This document shows positions 23,950 to 30,499 of a stretch of 32,082 bases of DNA, piece by piece. Source of the stretch: Acidobacteriota bacterium (lineage in GTDB: Bacteria; Actinomycetota; Acidimicrobiia; Spongiisociales; UBA5794); assembly GCA_022562055.1 (NCBI GenBank), contig JADFQA010000036.1:1-32082 (forward strand), written 5' to 3'. Below the pieces are notes generated by a model, which saw only the letters and a list, made by a program, of their open reading frames with translations, did not search any database and had not been told where the DNA came from. Position 1 is the stretch's first letter. The number at the start of each line of letters is the position of its first letter. The position numbers were made by a program, and so were the translations under genes.

Positions 23950-23955
23950 GGTTGC

Positions 23956-24339
23956 ATGAAAACACGAGTGCAGTCAGGTTCACCGTACGAAAGCACCTAT
24001 GGGTTCTGTCGGGCCGTGCGTACCGGTAACCGGATCGACGTGGCCGGTACGGCGCCGATTCCACCGAAGCGGGAACGGGTTGCTGAGGACGCACATGCAC
24101 AAATGTTGCGGTGCGGTGAGATCATTGCCGCTGCCATCGAGGAACTCGGCGGTTCGATGCGTGATGTTGTCCGCACCCGGATGTTCATTACCGACGCCGC
24201 GGACGCCGATGAGGTTGGCCGCGCCCATGGTGAGTTGTTTAGTGATTCGCCGCCGGTGGCGACGATGGTGGTCGTGCACGCCCTCCTTGACCCCGCCTGG
24301 AAGGTCGAAGTCGAGGCCGAAGCGATCATCGAACCCTAG
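23956..24339 (+). CDS. RidA/YjgF/UK114 family protein lacking the catalytic arginine
   Basis: The 127-residue protein shows the family fold: [48 protein letters not shown] and the C-terminal KVEVEAEAI strand. Archetypal RidA hydrolyses reactive enamine/imine intermediates using an arginine (Arg105 in E. coli) shortly before that last strand. The aligned residue here is Ala102 (VATMVVV), so classical 2-aminoacrylate deaminase activity is not expected. It belongs with the arginine-less subfamilies whose substrates are mostly unknown. It appears to be transcribed without a leader. Confidence 0.88.
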   Translation: MKTRVQSGSPYESTYGFCRAVRTGNRIDVAGTAPIPPKRERVAEDAHAQMLRCGEIIAAAIEELGGSMRDVVRTRMFITDAADADEVGRAHGELFSDSPPVATMVVVHALLDPAWKVEVEAEAIIEP

Positions 24340-24364
24340 CTCTGCAGACTTGCAACCTTCGGAC

Positions 24365-24392
24365 TTTGCGCAAGTGCGATTCCTGGTACACT
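24365..24392 (+). promoter_or_regulatory. Probable rpsO promoter with extended -10
   Basis: TACACT at 24387-24392 is preceded by TGG (extended -10). A weak -35, TTTGCG at 24365-24370, has a 16-base spacer. The leader to the rpsO GTG would be about 50 bases. Confidence 0.5.
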
Positions 24393-24449
24393 TTCCGACT
24401 GCCGGACAGTCGTCCGCGCAATTTCGATTCCCGCAAAGGAAAACCCTGC

Positions 24450-24707
24450 GTGAAAGACACGAAGACGATCGTTGAAGAGTACGGTACGCATGACACCGAT
24501 ACTGGTTCGCCAGAGGTGCAAGTTGCTTTGTTGACCGAGCGTATCGCACATCTCACCGATCACCTTAGGGTCCACAAGAAGGACCAACACAGTCGTCGTG
24601 GCCTTATCATGATGGTTGGCAAGCGGCGTCGTCTGCTCGCCTATCTGCGTGGGCAAGATGTCGAGCGATACCGCTCGGTTATTGCCAAGCTTGGTTTGCG
24701 GCGATAG
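24450..24707 (+). CDS. rpsO: 30S ribosomal protein S15
   Basis: The 85-residue protein has the S15 signature [29 protein letters not shown] followed by [21 protein letters not shown]15 binds the central domain of 16S rRNA early in assembly. The GTG start with AAAGGA at 24435-24440 is preferred; an upstream in-frame extension of 28 codons contains the promoter and has no similarity. As in most bacteria it is followed by pnp. Confidence 0.96.
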   Translation: MKDTKTIVEEYGTHDTDTGSPEVQVALLTERIAHLTDHLRVHKKDQHSRRGLIMMVGKRRRLLAYLRGQDVERYRSVIAKLGLRR

Positions 24708-24718
24708 ATCACATTCCT

Positions 24719-24740
24719 GAGGGCGGCTTGTGTCGCCCTT
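24719..24740 (+). terminator. Hairpin between rpsO and pnp
   Basis: Arms 24719-24725 and 24734-24740 pair over 7 bases (one G-U) with an 8-base loop. No T-tract follows. In E. coli the rpsO-pnp junction carries a terminator and an RNase III site; this could be the functional equivalent, but only the hairpin is seen. Confidence 0.4.
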
Positions 24741-24773
24741 GCGAGCAGTGACAAGAGAAGCGGAGAAGTTCAG

Positions 24774-24801
24774 TTGACAGTGGTCGGTGGTTGGACAATG
24801 T
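24774..24801 (+). promoter_or_regulatory. Possible pnp promoter
   Basis: A consensus -35 TTGACA is at 24774-24779. The best -10 at a reasonable distance is CAATGT at 24796-24801 (16-base spacer), which is weak. It lies 66 bases before the pnp start in the 160-base rpsO-pnp gap. Confidence 0.4.
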
Positions 24802-24867
24802 TCCATACGTCGTTCAAACACGGTTCACTGCCAATTGACTCTCCTCAATAAATAGAAGGAGAGACGC

Positions 24868-27366
24868 GTGACAGAGTTCAGCGTCAGTAAGCAGATCCGT
24901 GGTGTGGAAATCACCATGTCTGCGGGCAAGCTAGCCCAACTCGCCGATGGGGCCGTCGTGGTCACCATAGGCGGAACCCAAGTCCTCACGACAGCCACCG
25001 CAAAGCGCACGATGCGCGACGGTGCAGATTTCTTCCCACTGACAGTTGACGTGGAAGAACGTATGTATGCCGTCGGTCGGATCCCCGGGTCGTTCTTCCG
25101 CCGTGAAGGCCGAGCCACCGAGAAAGCGACGCTCACCTGCCGCCTTCTCGACCGTCCACTGCGGCCATCGTTCATTGACGGTTTTCGTTGTGAGACGCAC
25201 ATCGTCACCACGGTGATGTCTGCGGATCTTGAAAACCCCTACGACATCCCCGCCCTCAACGGTGCATCCGCGGCGCTGCTGACCAGCCCGATTCCGTTCC
25301 TCGGACCTATCGGTGGCGTGCGGCTTGCCTTGCATGACGGTGAATGGGTTGCGTTCCCCACGTATCAGGAACTTGAAGAATCGGTCTTCGATCTCGTAGT
25401 TGCCGGCAAGCGCAACTCCTCTGGCGAAGTCGACATTGCAATGGTTGAGGCCGGTGCGACCGAGCACGGGTACCGGCACTACAAAGCTGGTCAAGCTCCA
25501 TCAAACGAAGAGACGATCACCGCGGGCCTCGAAGTCGCCAAACAAATCATCGGTGAACTCATAGACATGCAGCTTGAGCTGAAGGCTCAGATGCCGTCAC
25601 AGCCCGAGATTGAATGGCCTGTCGTGGTTGAGTACACGCCTGAAATGTTCGACAAGGTCGAAGCTGTGGCGAAGTCAAAGCTTGAGGCGATGGGTGTCGT
25701 TGCTGACAAGCATGAACGCTCGGCGCAAGAGTCCGCGATTCGCGACGAGGTGCTCGAAGGTCTCGGCGTTGAAGAGAATGACCTGCGTGAGGCGAAGAAC
25801 GCCTTTGCGACGGTGCAGAAGAACGTCATGCGTTCTCGTGTTGTTGCAGAAAGCATTCGCATGGACGGTCGCGGTCTCACCGACGTCCGCAAGATCACCG
25901 TCGAGGTCGATCTGCTGGATCAGGCTCATGGCTCGGCGCTGTTCACTCGTGGCGAGACTCAGGTGTTGAACACCACGACTCTTGGCATGCTCAAGATGGA
26001 GCAGATGCTCGACACGATCGACGTGAACGAAACCAAGCGTTACATGCACCACTACAACTTCCCGCCTTTCTCGACTGGTGAAACTGGCTTCATGCGAGGT
26101 CCGAAACGTCGTGAGATTGGTCACGGAGCACTCGCCGAAAAGGCGCTGCTCCCGGTCATCCCCGATGTCGAGGAGTTCCCATACGCATACCGTTTGGTAT
26201 CAGAGGTTCTGATGTCCAACGGGTCGAGTTCTATGGCGTCCGTGTGCGGATCGTCGCTGTCGTTGATGGCGGCAGGCGTCCCGATCCATGCACCGGTTGC
26301 CGGTATTGCAATGGGTCTTATTGAGCAAGACGGCCAGTTCGTCACGCTCACCGACATTCTCGGATCCGAAGACCACCTTGGTGACATGGACTTCAAGGTC
26401 GCTGGCACCGAAGACATGATTACTGCGCTGCAGCTCGACACCAAGATCGAGTCGTTGCCGTCGGACGTGCTTGCGAAAGCAATGCTCCAGGCTCGCGATG
26501 CTCGTTTGTTCATCCTTGGCAAAATGGCAGAGGTCCTCGACGGTCCCCGGCCTGAACTTGCTGAAAACGCTCCGAAGATCGAAGCGATTCAGATCCCCAA
26601 GGATCGTATTGGCGAGGTCATCGGCCCGAAGGGCAAGAACATTCGCCAGCTCGAAGAGGACACAGGTGCGACTATCGAGATCGAGGACGACGGCACGATC
26701 CGTGTCGGCGCTTCGAGCACAGCATCGATGGAGATGGCCAAGGAGCGTATCCTGGCAATCGGGTTCCCACCCGAGCCAGAGCTTGACAAGGACTACGACG
26801 GCGAAGTCGTCAACGTCACCAAGTTCGGTGCATTCATCAACATCATGCCTGGTCGCGACGGGTTGCTGCATATCTCGAAGATGGGCGGTGGACGGCGTAT
26901 TGCCCAGGTCGAGGATGTACTTGCGCTTGGCGATGAAATCAAGGTTGTCATTCGCGAGGTCGATGATCGCGGCAAGATCAGCCTCGAACTAGCCGACGGT
27001 GTCGAGCTTGAGATGAAGTCGGGTGCTTCAGCGCCTGCGGACCGTGGTGATCGCGACCGTGGCGGCCGTGACCGTGACGATCGTGGTGGACGCAGTGATC
27101 GCGACCGTGGTGGCCGTGACCGTGACGATCGCGGCGGACGCAACCGTAGCGACCGCGACCGTGGCGGCCGTGGTGATCGCGACCGTGGTGATCGCGACCG
27201 TGGCGGCCGTGGTGATCGCGACCGCGGAGGACGAGACGGTGGAGATCGTTACAGGGGGGGTCGTGATAACGACCGCGATGGGGGCAACGGAGGTCAGGAC
27301 AGTGGTAACTCCGGCGGCAGACGTCGCACCGTGTCATTCGAAGACGACTTCGACAGCGGAAACTAA
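24868..27366 (+). CDS. pnp: Polyribonucleotide nucleotidyltransferase with an Arg/Gly/Asp-rich C-terminal tail
   Basis: PNPase is the phosphorolytic 3'-5' exoribonuclease of RNA turnover. The 832-residue protein has two RNase PH domains; the second contains FSTGETGFMRGPKRREIGHG and the catalytic DILGSEDHLGDMDFKVAGT near residues 496-514. A KH domain follows at about 573-635 (IGEVIGPKGKNIRQLEE), then an S1 domain at about 642-713 (VVNVTKFGAFINIMPGRDGLL). The last 110 or so residues are a low-complexity tail of repeated DRGGRDRDD/GDRDRGG units. GTG start with AAGGAGAG upstream. The tail is predicted disordered and likely contacts RNA. Confidence 0.96.
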   Translation: MTEFSVSKQIRGVEITMSAGKLAQLADGAVVVTIGGTQVLTTATAKRTMRDGADFFPLTVDVEERMYAVGRIPGSFFRREGRATEKATLTCRLLDRPLRPSFIDGFRCETHIVTTVMSADLENPYDIPALNGASAALLTSPIPFLGPIGGVRLALHDGEWVAFPTYQELEESVFDLVVAGKRNSSGEVDIAMVEAGATEHGYRHYKAGQAPSNEETITAGLEVAKQIIGELIDMQLELKAQMPSQPEIEWPVVVEYTPEMFDKVEAVAKSKLEAMGVVADKHERSAQESAIRDEVLEGLGVEENDLREAKNAFATVQKNVMRSRVVAESIRMDGRGLTDVRKITVEVDLLDQAHGSALFTRGETQVLNTTTLGMLKMEQMLDTIDVNETKRYMHHYNFPPFSTGETGFMRGPKRREIGHGALAEKALLPVIPDVEEFPYAYRLVSEVLMSNGSSSMASVCGSSLSLMAAGVPIHAPVAGIAMGLIEQDGQFVTLTDILGSEDHLGDMDFKVAGTEDMITALQLDTKIESLPSDVLAKAMLQARDARLFILGKMAEVLDGPRPELAENAPKIEAIQIPKDRIGEVIGPKGKNIRQLEEDTGATIEIEDDGTIRVGASSTASMEMAKERILAIGFPPEPELDKDYDGEVVNVTKFGAFINIMPGRDGLLHISKMGGGRRIAQVEDVLALGDEIKVVIREVDDRGKISLELADGVELEMKSGASAPADRGDRDRGGRDRDDRGGRSDRDRGGRDRDDRGGRNRSDRDRGGRGDRDRGDRDRGGRGDRDRGGRDGGDRYRGGRDNDRDGGNGGQDSGNSGGRRRTVSFEDDFDSGN
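27040..27300 (+). repeat. Degenerate tandem repeat encoding the pnp RGG/RD tail
   Basis: Short units of the type CGCGACCGTGG(C/T)GGCCGTG and GGTGATCGCGACCG recur about ten times in frame, encoding DRDRGGRGD-type motifs. Units differ at silent third positions, suggesting selection on the peptide as well as repeat expansion. Confidence 0.8.
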
Positions 27367-27385
27367 CTTCTAGTCGGTTAGACGG

Positions 27386-27417
27386 ACAAGGGCCTCGGCA
27401 CACGCCGGGGTCCTTGT
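27386..27417. terminator. Terminator hairpin after pnp, shared with the convergent gene
   Basis: Arms 27386-27399 and 27404-27417 form a 14-base stem with two G-U pairs and an ACAC loop, 20 bases after the pnp stop. It is followed by a weak T-rich stretch. It lies between pnp and the end of the minus-strand SRPBCC gene, so it may serve both. Confidence 0.7.
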
Positions 27418-27446
27418 TGCTTCGGTTGTGCTTTCGAATTGAGAAC

Positions 27447-27899
27447 CTACGGACCGGTGTCTGGACCTGGATCTCCGCCGCTCGCAACGGTGTCGAGGCG
27501 GCCCAGGTAGTAGATCCATCCTTTGTGATGGTCGTCGATCGTTTCATCGATGAGGTCGCGGTGTTCGAGTGTCACCAGTGTGCCTCCGTCGCGATCCTCC
27601 AGATTGATCGTTACTACCGACGATCCAGGAGGTACTCCAGGGTTGTCGATCCATCCCCAGGTGAACACGACCCGGGTGTCTTCTATCAATTCGACGAACT
27701 GCCCACGGGCAGTGAGACCATTGGGCATTTCCATACGGAATATTCCACCCGGTTCGGCTTCGATCTGCGCGGTTTTCCCTTGCCAGAGTGCCCATGCTGA
27801 CGATTCTGTGAGGTGGGCGAACACTTTGGCGGGGGAGGCCTTAATGAACCGACTGACGACAATCGGTGCAAGATCGTGTTCTGGTGTTGTGTCGGTCAT
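27447..27899 (-). CDS. SRPBCC / AHSA1-type lipid-binding-fold protein
   Basis: The 150-residue protein starts at an ATG that overlaps the arsR stop by 4 bases (ATGA) and has GGAGAGA upstream. It shows the Activator-of-Hsp90 homologue 1 pattern: IVVSRFIKASPAKVFAHLTES, AEPGGIFRMEMPNG, VVFTWGW and the C-terminal GWIYYLGRLD helix. Proteins of this type occur next to ArsR regulators of the SdpR kind in many bacteria; the ligand is generally unknown. It is expected to be co-transcribed with arsR. Confidence 0.88.
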   Translation of the reverse strand: MTDTTPEHDLAPIVVSRFIKASPAKVFAHLTESSAWALWQGKTAQIEAEPGGIFRMEMPNGLTARGQFVELIEDTRVVFTWGWIDNPGVPPGSSVVTINLEDRDGGTLVTLEHRDLIDETIDDHHKGWIYYLGRLDTVASGGDPGPDTGP

Positions 27900-28192
27900 G
27901 TGTCGTCTCTCTCCACTGCTTGCGCAAGATTGTCGAGGCCGGTCGTCCACATCGCTTCGAGCACTTCACGAAACGGCCTGATGCCGTCTTTGTCCACCCT
28001 GTACATGCGCTTGTTGCCGGCTTTGCGCATAGTGACGAGACCAGCGTCACGCAGTGTTTTCAAATGCTGCGACACCGCCCCAAACGTGACATCAAAGTTG
28101 TCGGCAATATCGCCCGCCGAAAGTTCGTCGTCCCAGACCAATGCAAGGATGGCCCGGCGATGTGGTTCGGTGATAACTTCGAGGACGTCCAT
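27896..28192 (-). CDS. ArsR-family transcriptional repressor (SdpR-like)
   Basis: The 98-residue winged-helix protein has EPHRRAILALVWDDELSAGDIADNF, then the recognition helix region FGAVSQHLKTLRDAGLV and the wing RKAGNKRMYRVDKDGI. There is no cysteine metal site, so metal sensing is unlikely. It diverges from a second SRPBCC gene and the 80-base gap contains two palindromes, so autorepression and control of both sides are likely. The start codon lies 6 bases after a TAAAAT -10, implying a leaderless mRNA. Confidence 0.9.
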   Translation of the reverse strand: MDVLEVITEPHRRAILALVWDDELSAGDIADNFDVTFGAVSQHLKTLRDAGLVTMRKAGNKRMYRVDKDGIRPFREVLEAMWTTGLDNLAQAVERDDT

Positions 28193-28195
28193 CCC

Positions 28196-28221
28196 TCTAT
28201 TTTAGTCGAACTTGAAATAGA
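28196..28221. promoter_or_regulatory. Predicted ArsR operator O1 (arsR side)
   Basis: An imperfect palindrome with TCTATTT (28196-28202) and AAATAGA (28215-28221) arms. It covers the arsR -10 and the -35 of the divergent gene. Its left arm 28196-28207 is also an exact 12-base inverse of 28247-28258 in O2. Confidence 0.65.
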
Positions 28222-28228
28222 TTGTCGA
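28199..28228 (-). promoter_or_regulatory. arsR promoter, leaderless
   Basis: On the minus strand, TCGACA (28228-28223) and TAAAAT (28204-28199) are spaced by 18 bases. The ATG follows 6 bases later, so transcription should begin at the start codon. Confidence 0.55.
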
Positions 28229-28240
28229 GCGTTCTATATT
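28212..28240 (+). promoter_or_regulatory. Promoter of the divergent SRPBCC gene
   Basis: TTGAAA (28212-28217) and TATATT (28235-28240) with a 17-base spacer. The start point near 28247 falls inside operator O2. The leader then contains GAAGGAG before the ATG at 28273. Confidence 0.65.
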
Positions 28241-28260
28241 AGTACTGACTAAAATAGAAC
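28231..28260. promoter_or_regulatory. Predicted ArsR operator O2 (SRPBCC side)
   Basis: Arms 28231-28243 and 28248-28260 are 13-base inverted repeats with one mismatch (GTTCTATATTAGT and ACTAAAATAGAAC) around ACTG. It covers the -10 and start point of the plus-strand gene. Confidence 0.7.
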
Positions 28261-28272
28261 GAAGGAGATCGC

Positions 28273-28713
28273 ATGGGCAGCTACACAATTTCAGCCCTTA
28301 TCAACATCGAATCTGAACCGGCGTCCGTGATGAAGAGACTTGCCAGTACGCGAGGGATCTCCTCGTGGTGGAGCACTACGGTCAACGGCTCGGCTGACGG
28401 CGTCGGTGATGAGTTTACGGTGGGCTTTCCCGGTTCGCCGGTCGATTTCGATTTTTCGGTCGTTGCGCTCGACGAGAACTCAGTTTCCTGGCTTTCGGGA
28501 TCGCATCCTCCACCTTGGTCCGGCACCACAATCGGATTCTCGGTATCGGCAGACGACAACGGTGGCACCAATCTGATGTTCACGCACAGCGGGTTCGATC
28601 CCGAGTCGGAGACCATTGCGGTCGTGACCCCGGCATGGATGGCGATTTTGGGAAGGCTGAAGGCGAACGTGGAGGCTGGCACCGGCGAAGCCTTCTTTCA
28701 ACTGTCGAACTAA
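28273..28713 (+). CDS. SRPBCC-fold protein, divergent partner of arsR
   Basis: The 146-residue protein starts with ISALINIESEPASVMKRLASTRGISSWWS, the helix-grip start of SRPBCC/START-like proteins. It continues through strands typical of the fold (VDFDFSVVALDENSVSWLS, NLMFTHSGFD) and a long C-terminal helix (WMAILGRLKANVEAG). Good GAAGGAGA Shine-Dalgarno. The second SRPBCC gene of the locus differs clearly in sequence, so this is not a recent duplicate. Function unknown; the layout suggests a small stress- or ligand-responsive module. Confidence 0.82.
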   Translation: MGSYTISALINIESEPASVMKRLASTRGISSWWSTTVNGSADGVGDEFTVGFPGSPVDFDFSVVALDENSVSWLSGSHPPPWSGTTIGFSVSADDNGGTNLMFTHSGFDPESETIAVVTPAWMAILGRLKANVEAGTGEAFFQLSN

Positions 28714-28727
28714 CGACGCAAGAAGTA

Positions 28728-28757
28728 AGTGGTCGCTGCAACGGTGCGGCGACCACT
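28728..28757 (+). terminator. Hairpin after the SRPBCC gene
   Basis: Perfect 9-base arms 28728-28736 (AGTGGTCGC) and 28749-28757 (GCGACCACT), 15 bases after the stop codon. There is no T-tract. Probable transcript 3' end; it also marks the junction with the DUF899 relic. Confidence 0.5.
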
Positions 28758-28789
28758 CGTCAGTCGAAGGTGCTGCGGTCCCTGAGGAT

Positions 28790-28993
28790 CTTCCCGGTAT
28801 CAGCGTGTTTGCAAAGGCAGAGGGAGGCGAGATCTATCACACATACTCGACGTATTCGCGCGGCCTCGATCCGTTCAATGCTACGTACCAATTCCTCGAC
28901 ATCGTGCCACGAGGCCGAGATGAAGCCGGTCTCGCAAGCGCCATGGACTGGCTGCGTAGGCGTGACGAGTACGCGTATAGAGCGCTTTCGTAG
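28790..28993 (+). pseudogene. C-terminal relic of a DUF899 (thioredoxin-like) gene
   Basis: About 68 codons read LPGISVFAKAEGGEIYHTYS, then TYSRGLDPFNATYQFLDIVP and RGRDEAGLASAMDWLRRRDEY, closely resembling the conserved C-terminal end of DUF899 family proteins (HTYSTY-RG...LD..P-GRDE). Those proteins are normally over 200 residues with a thioredoxin-like N-terminal part, which is absent: the frame runs back into the hairpin after the preceding gene and no start with a ribosome site is present. DUF899 genes often accompany ArsR/SRPBCC genes, so the remnant fits an eroded member of this locus. Confidence 0.7.
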
Positions 28994-29024
28994 CGCGTCG
29001 GTTGGGGTCCCGTCGGCCGGCGTG

Positions 29025-29591
29025 TCAGGAGTCGCTGGCGACAATCAGTGTTACCGCGACCTGCCCATCGGTTTCGATGACACCGGCGCTCGCGAAGGTG
29101 CCATCCTTGAGGGTGGTGATACCGTTGAACCACTTGAGTCCGTCCGTAGTTCCGTTTGACATGCTCGATTCGTCTGATGCTGTGTTCAGATACTCCGTGT
29201 ACATCGTGACGAGCTGGTCGAACATTTCACCAGGGTAGATGATGGTATAAAAATCGCCATCGGGTGTGGTGGCAGAGATGCTCATGGTGCCGCCGGGTGC
29301 AACGGGGAGTGGGAAGTCGGCGGGGATGTCTCCGCCACTGCTAAAGGTCGTTTCCCCATCATCGGCAGTGCCTTCAACGCTGACGCTTCCGTCACTGTCG
29401 GTCTTAATAACCGTCTGTCCGTCCTCGGACTTGATTGTGATGGTTTCGCCGTTGCTGGATATATCAATGTTGGCGGCGTCGGTCTGCGAGTTGACAATGA
29501 CCTCGGCGAGGTCGTTGCTACTACCGCCGCAAGCCGCTGCGATCAAAGCGAACGTCGCCACGCCGATTCCGAATCGAAGTGACCGTTTCAT
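29025..29591 (-). CDS. Small lipoprotein of unknown function
   Basis: The start is placed at the ATG that opens a lipoprotein signal: basic n-region, hydrophobic core and lipobox IAAAC with Cys21. The mature protein (about 168 residues) is rich in Asp, Ser, Thr and Gly and should sit on the outer face of the membrane. The middle, SNGETITIKSEDGQTVIKTD, looks like regular beta strands; later GDIPADFPLPVAPGGTMS is followed by a strand/helix pattern. I do not recognise a family. It diverges from the imuA gene; whether the LexA site between them also affects it is unclear. Confidence 0.75.
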   Translation of the reverse strand: MKRSLRFGIGVATFALIAAACGGSSNDLAEVIVNSQTDAANIDISSNGETITIKSEDGQTVIKTDSDGSVSVEGTADDGETTFSSGGDIPADFPLPVAPGGTMSISATTPDGDFYTIIYPGEMFDQLVTMYTEYLNTASDESSMSNGTTDGLKWFNGITTLKDGTFASAGVIETDGQVAVTLIVASDS

Positions 29592-29617
29592 TTTCCCGTC
29601 CCATCCTTGTACTTCAG

Positions 29618-29647
29618 AGTTTAGCGGCGTCGTCCGTGGGTGTGCCA
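29618..29647 (-). promoter_or_regulatory. Tentative promoter of the lipoprotein gene
   Basis: On the minus strand TGGCAC (29647-29642) and TAAACT (29623-29618) are spaced by 18 bases, 26 bases before the ATG. The -35 match is poor. Confidence 0.3.
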
Positions 29648-29697
29648 GGAGTTTTCTTGTTCGTTTCGTTAGGTTCGGCAATATGCTCTGAAATCGC

Positions 29698-29725
29698 TTG
29701 ACATCGAACGTATGTTCGATACAGT
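29698..29725 (+). promoter_or_regulatory. imuA promoter
   Basis: Consensus -35 TTGACA (29698-29703) and -10 TACAGT (29720-29725) with a 16-base spacer that is exactly the LexA box. The leader to the imuA ATG is about 54 bases. Confidence 0.75.
29704..29719. promoter_or_regulatory. LexA (SOS) box
   Basis: TCGAACGTATGTTCGA is a perfect palindrome matching the Gram-positive/actinobacterial LexA consensus (CGAAC-N4-GTTCG). It occupies the whole spacer between the -35 and -10 elements of the imuA promoter, so LexA binding should exclude polymerase. Induction after DNA damage is strongly implied. Confidence 0.93.
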
Positions 29726-29785
29726 GAGTCTCCGAGGGCGTCATGCTAGAGGCCGTTGGGAATCGTTGCGGATGGAGCGTGTCGT

Positions 29786-30499
29786 ATGTCGGTAGGGGTA
29801 GAGCAAGTGCAGCGGGGTGTCACAGTGGGCGTACCCACAAGCGGTGGGGATACCGACATGCGATATGGTGAGGTCGCTCGCCCTGATCAGCACAAGGCGG
29901 GTCAAGGTGAGCCGCTTGTGCTGATGCCAGGGCGTGTTGTTGGTTTGGTTGGCCCGCCAGGGTTCGGACTTACCCGTCTCGGGTTGTCCATGGTTGGTGA
30001 ATACGCCGCTGCGGGTCCGGTGGTGTGTGTCGATGTGCGAGGGTGGCTTTCGCCGACCGCTGCTTGGGAGGCCGGGGTGCCTGCTGAGCGTCTTGTGTTG
30101 GTCCGTGTCAAGGACCCCGTACAGTGGGCCAAAGCAGTATCTGTTGTTCTTGAGGGTGTCGGGTCGGTGTATGCCGAGGTTCCTCGCGATGTACACGATG
30201 CCCACCTTCGCAAACTTGCGGCGCTGGCCCGCCGATCTAAGACCCCACTGATATTGCGCCCCGTGCGCGGCCGGCTCCCGGCAGGAATCGCCCATCTCAC
30301 CGTGACCCCCGAAACATTGCAGTGGGAGGGTGTCGAACAAGGGTACGGTCGGCTCACCTATCGCCGGTTGACGCTGTCAGCGTCGGGGAAGGTGATGCGT
30401 GGCATGACCACCATGATCGAGGTAGAGGACAATGGAGCGAACGCTCTGCGTATGGTTCCCGGACTGGCCGTTGCGGCAGCCCGGTACGCCAGCGGATAA
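29786..30499 (+). CDS. imuA: ImuA-type RecA-like mutasome accessory protein
   Basis: The start is the ATG with TGGAG at 29773-29777; a TTG 30 bases earlier is open but less likely. The 237-residue protein has the RecA-like core start GRVVGLVGPPGFGLTRLGLSM. In the Walker A position, GPPGFGLT at 56-63, the invariant Lys is replaced by Leu, so normal ATP hydrolysis is unlikely. It corresponds to the actinobacterial ImuA' proteins that work with ImuB and DnaE2 in damage-induced mutagenesis. It is LexA-controlled and overlaps imuB by 68 bases. The name rests on the weak RecA likeness plus position; assignment to the ImuA' group is inference. Confidence 0.8.
   Translation: MSVGVEQVQRGVTVGVPTSGGDTDMRYGEVARPDQHKAGQGEPLVLMPGRVVGLVGPPGFGLTRLGLSMVGEYAAAGPVVCVDVRGWLSPTAAWEAGVPAERLVLVRVKDPVQWAKAVSVVLEGVGSVYAEVPRDVHDAHLRKLAALARRSKTPLILRPVRGRLPAGIAHLTVTPETLQWEGVEQGYGRLTYRRLTLSASGKVMRGMTTMIEVEDNGANALRMVPGLAVAAARYASG

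Noticed and set aside
27040-27300. CRISPR-like array of short repeats
   Set aside because: The repeats are short, continuous, in frame and without unique spacers; they encode the pnp tail.
27447-28713. The two SRPBCC genes as a recent duplication
   Set aside because: The two proteins share only the fold pattern; their sequences and lengths differ too much for a recent copy.
28515-29159. 214-codon plus-strand frame across the SRPBCC end and the lipoprotein gene
   Set aside because: It overlaps real genes on both sides in another frame, and the DUF899-like peptide is in a different frame from it.
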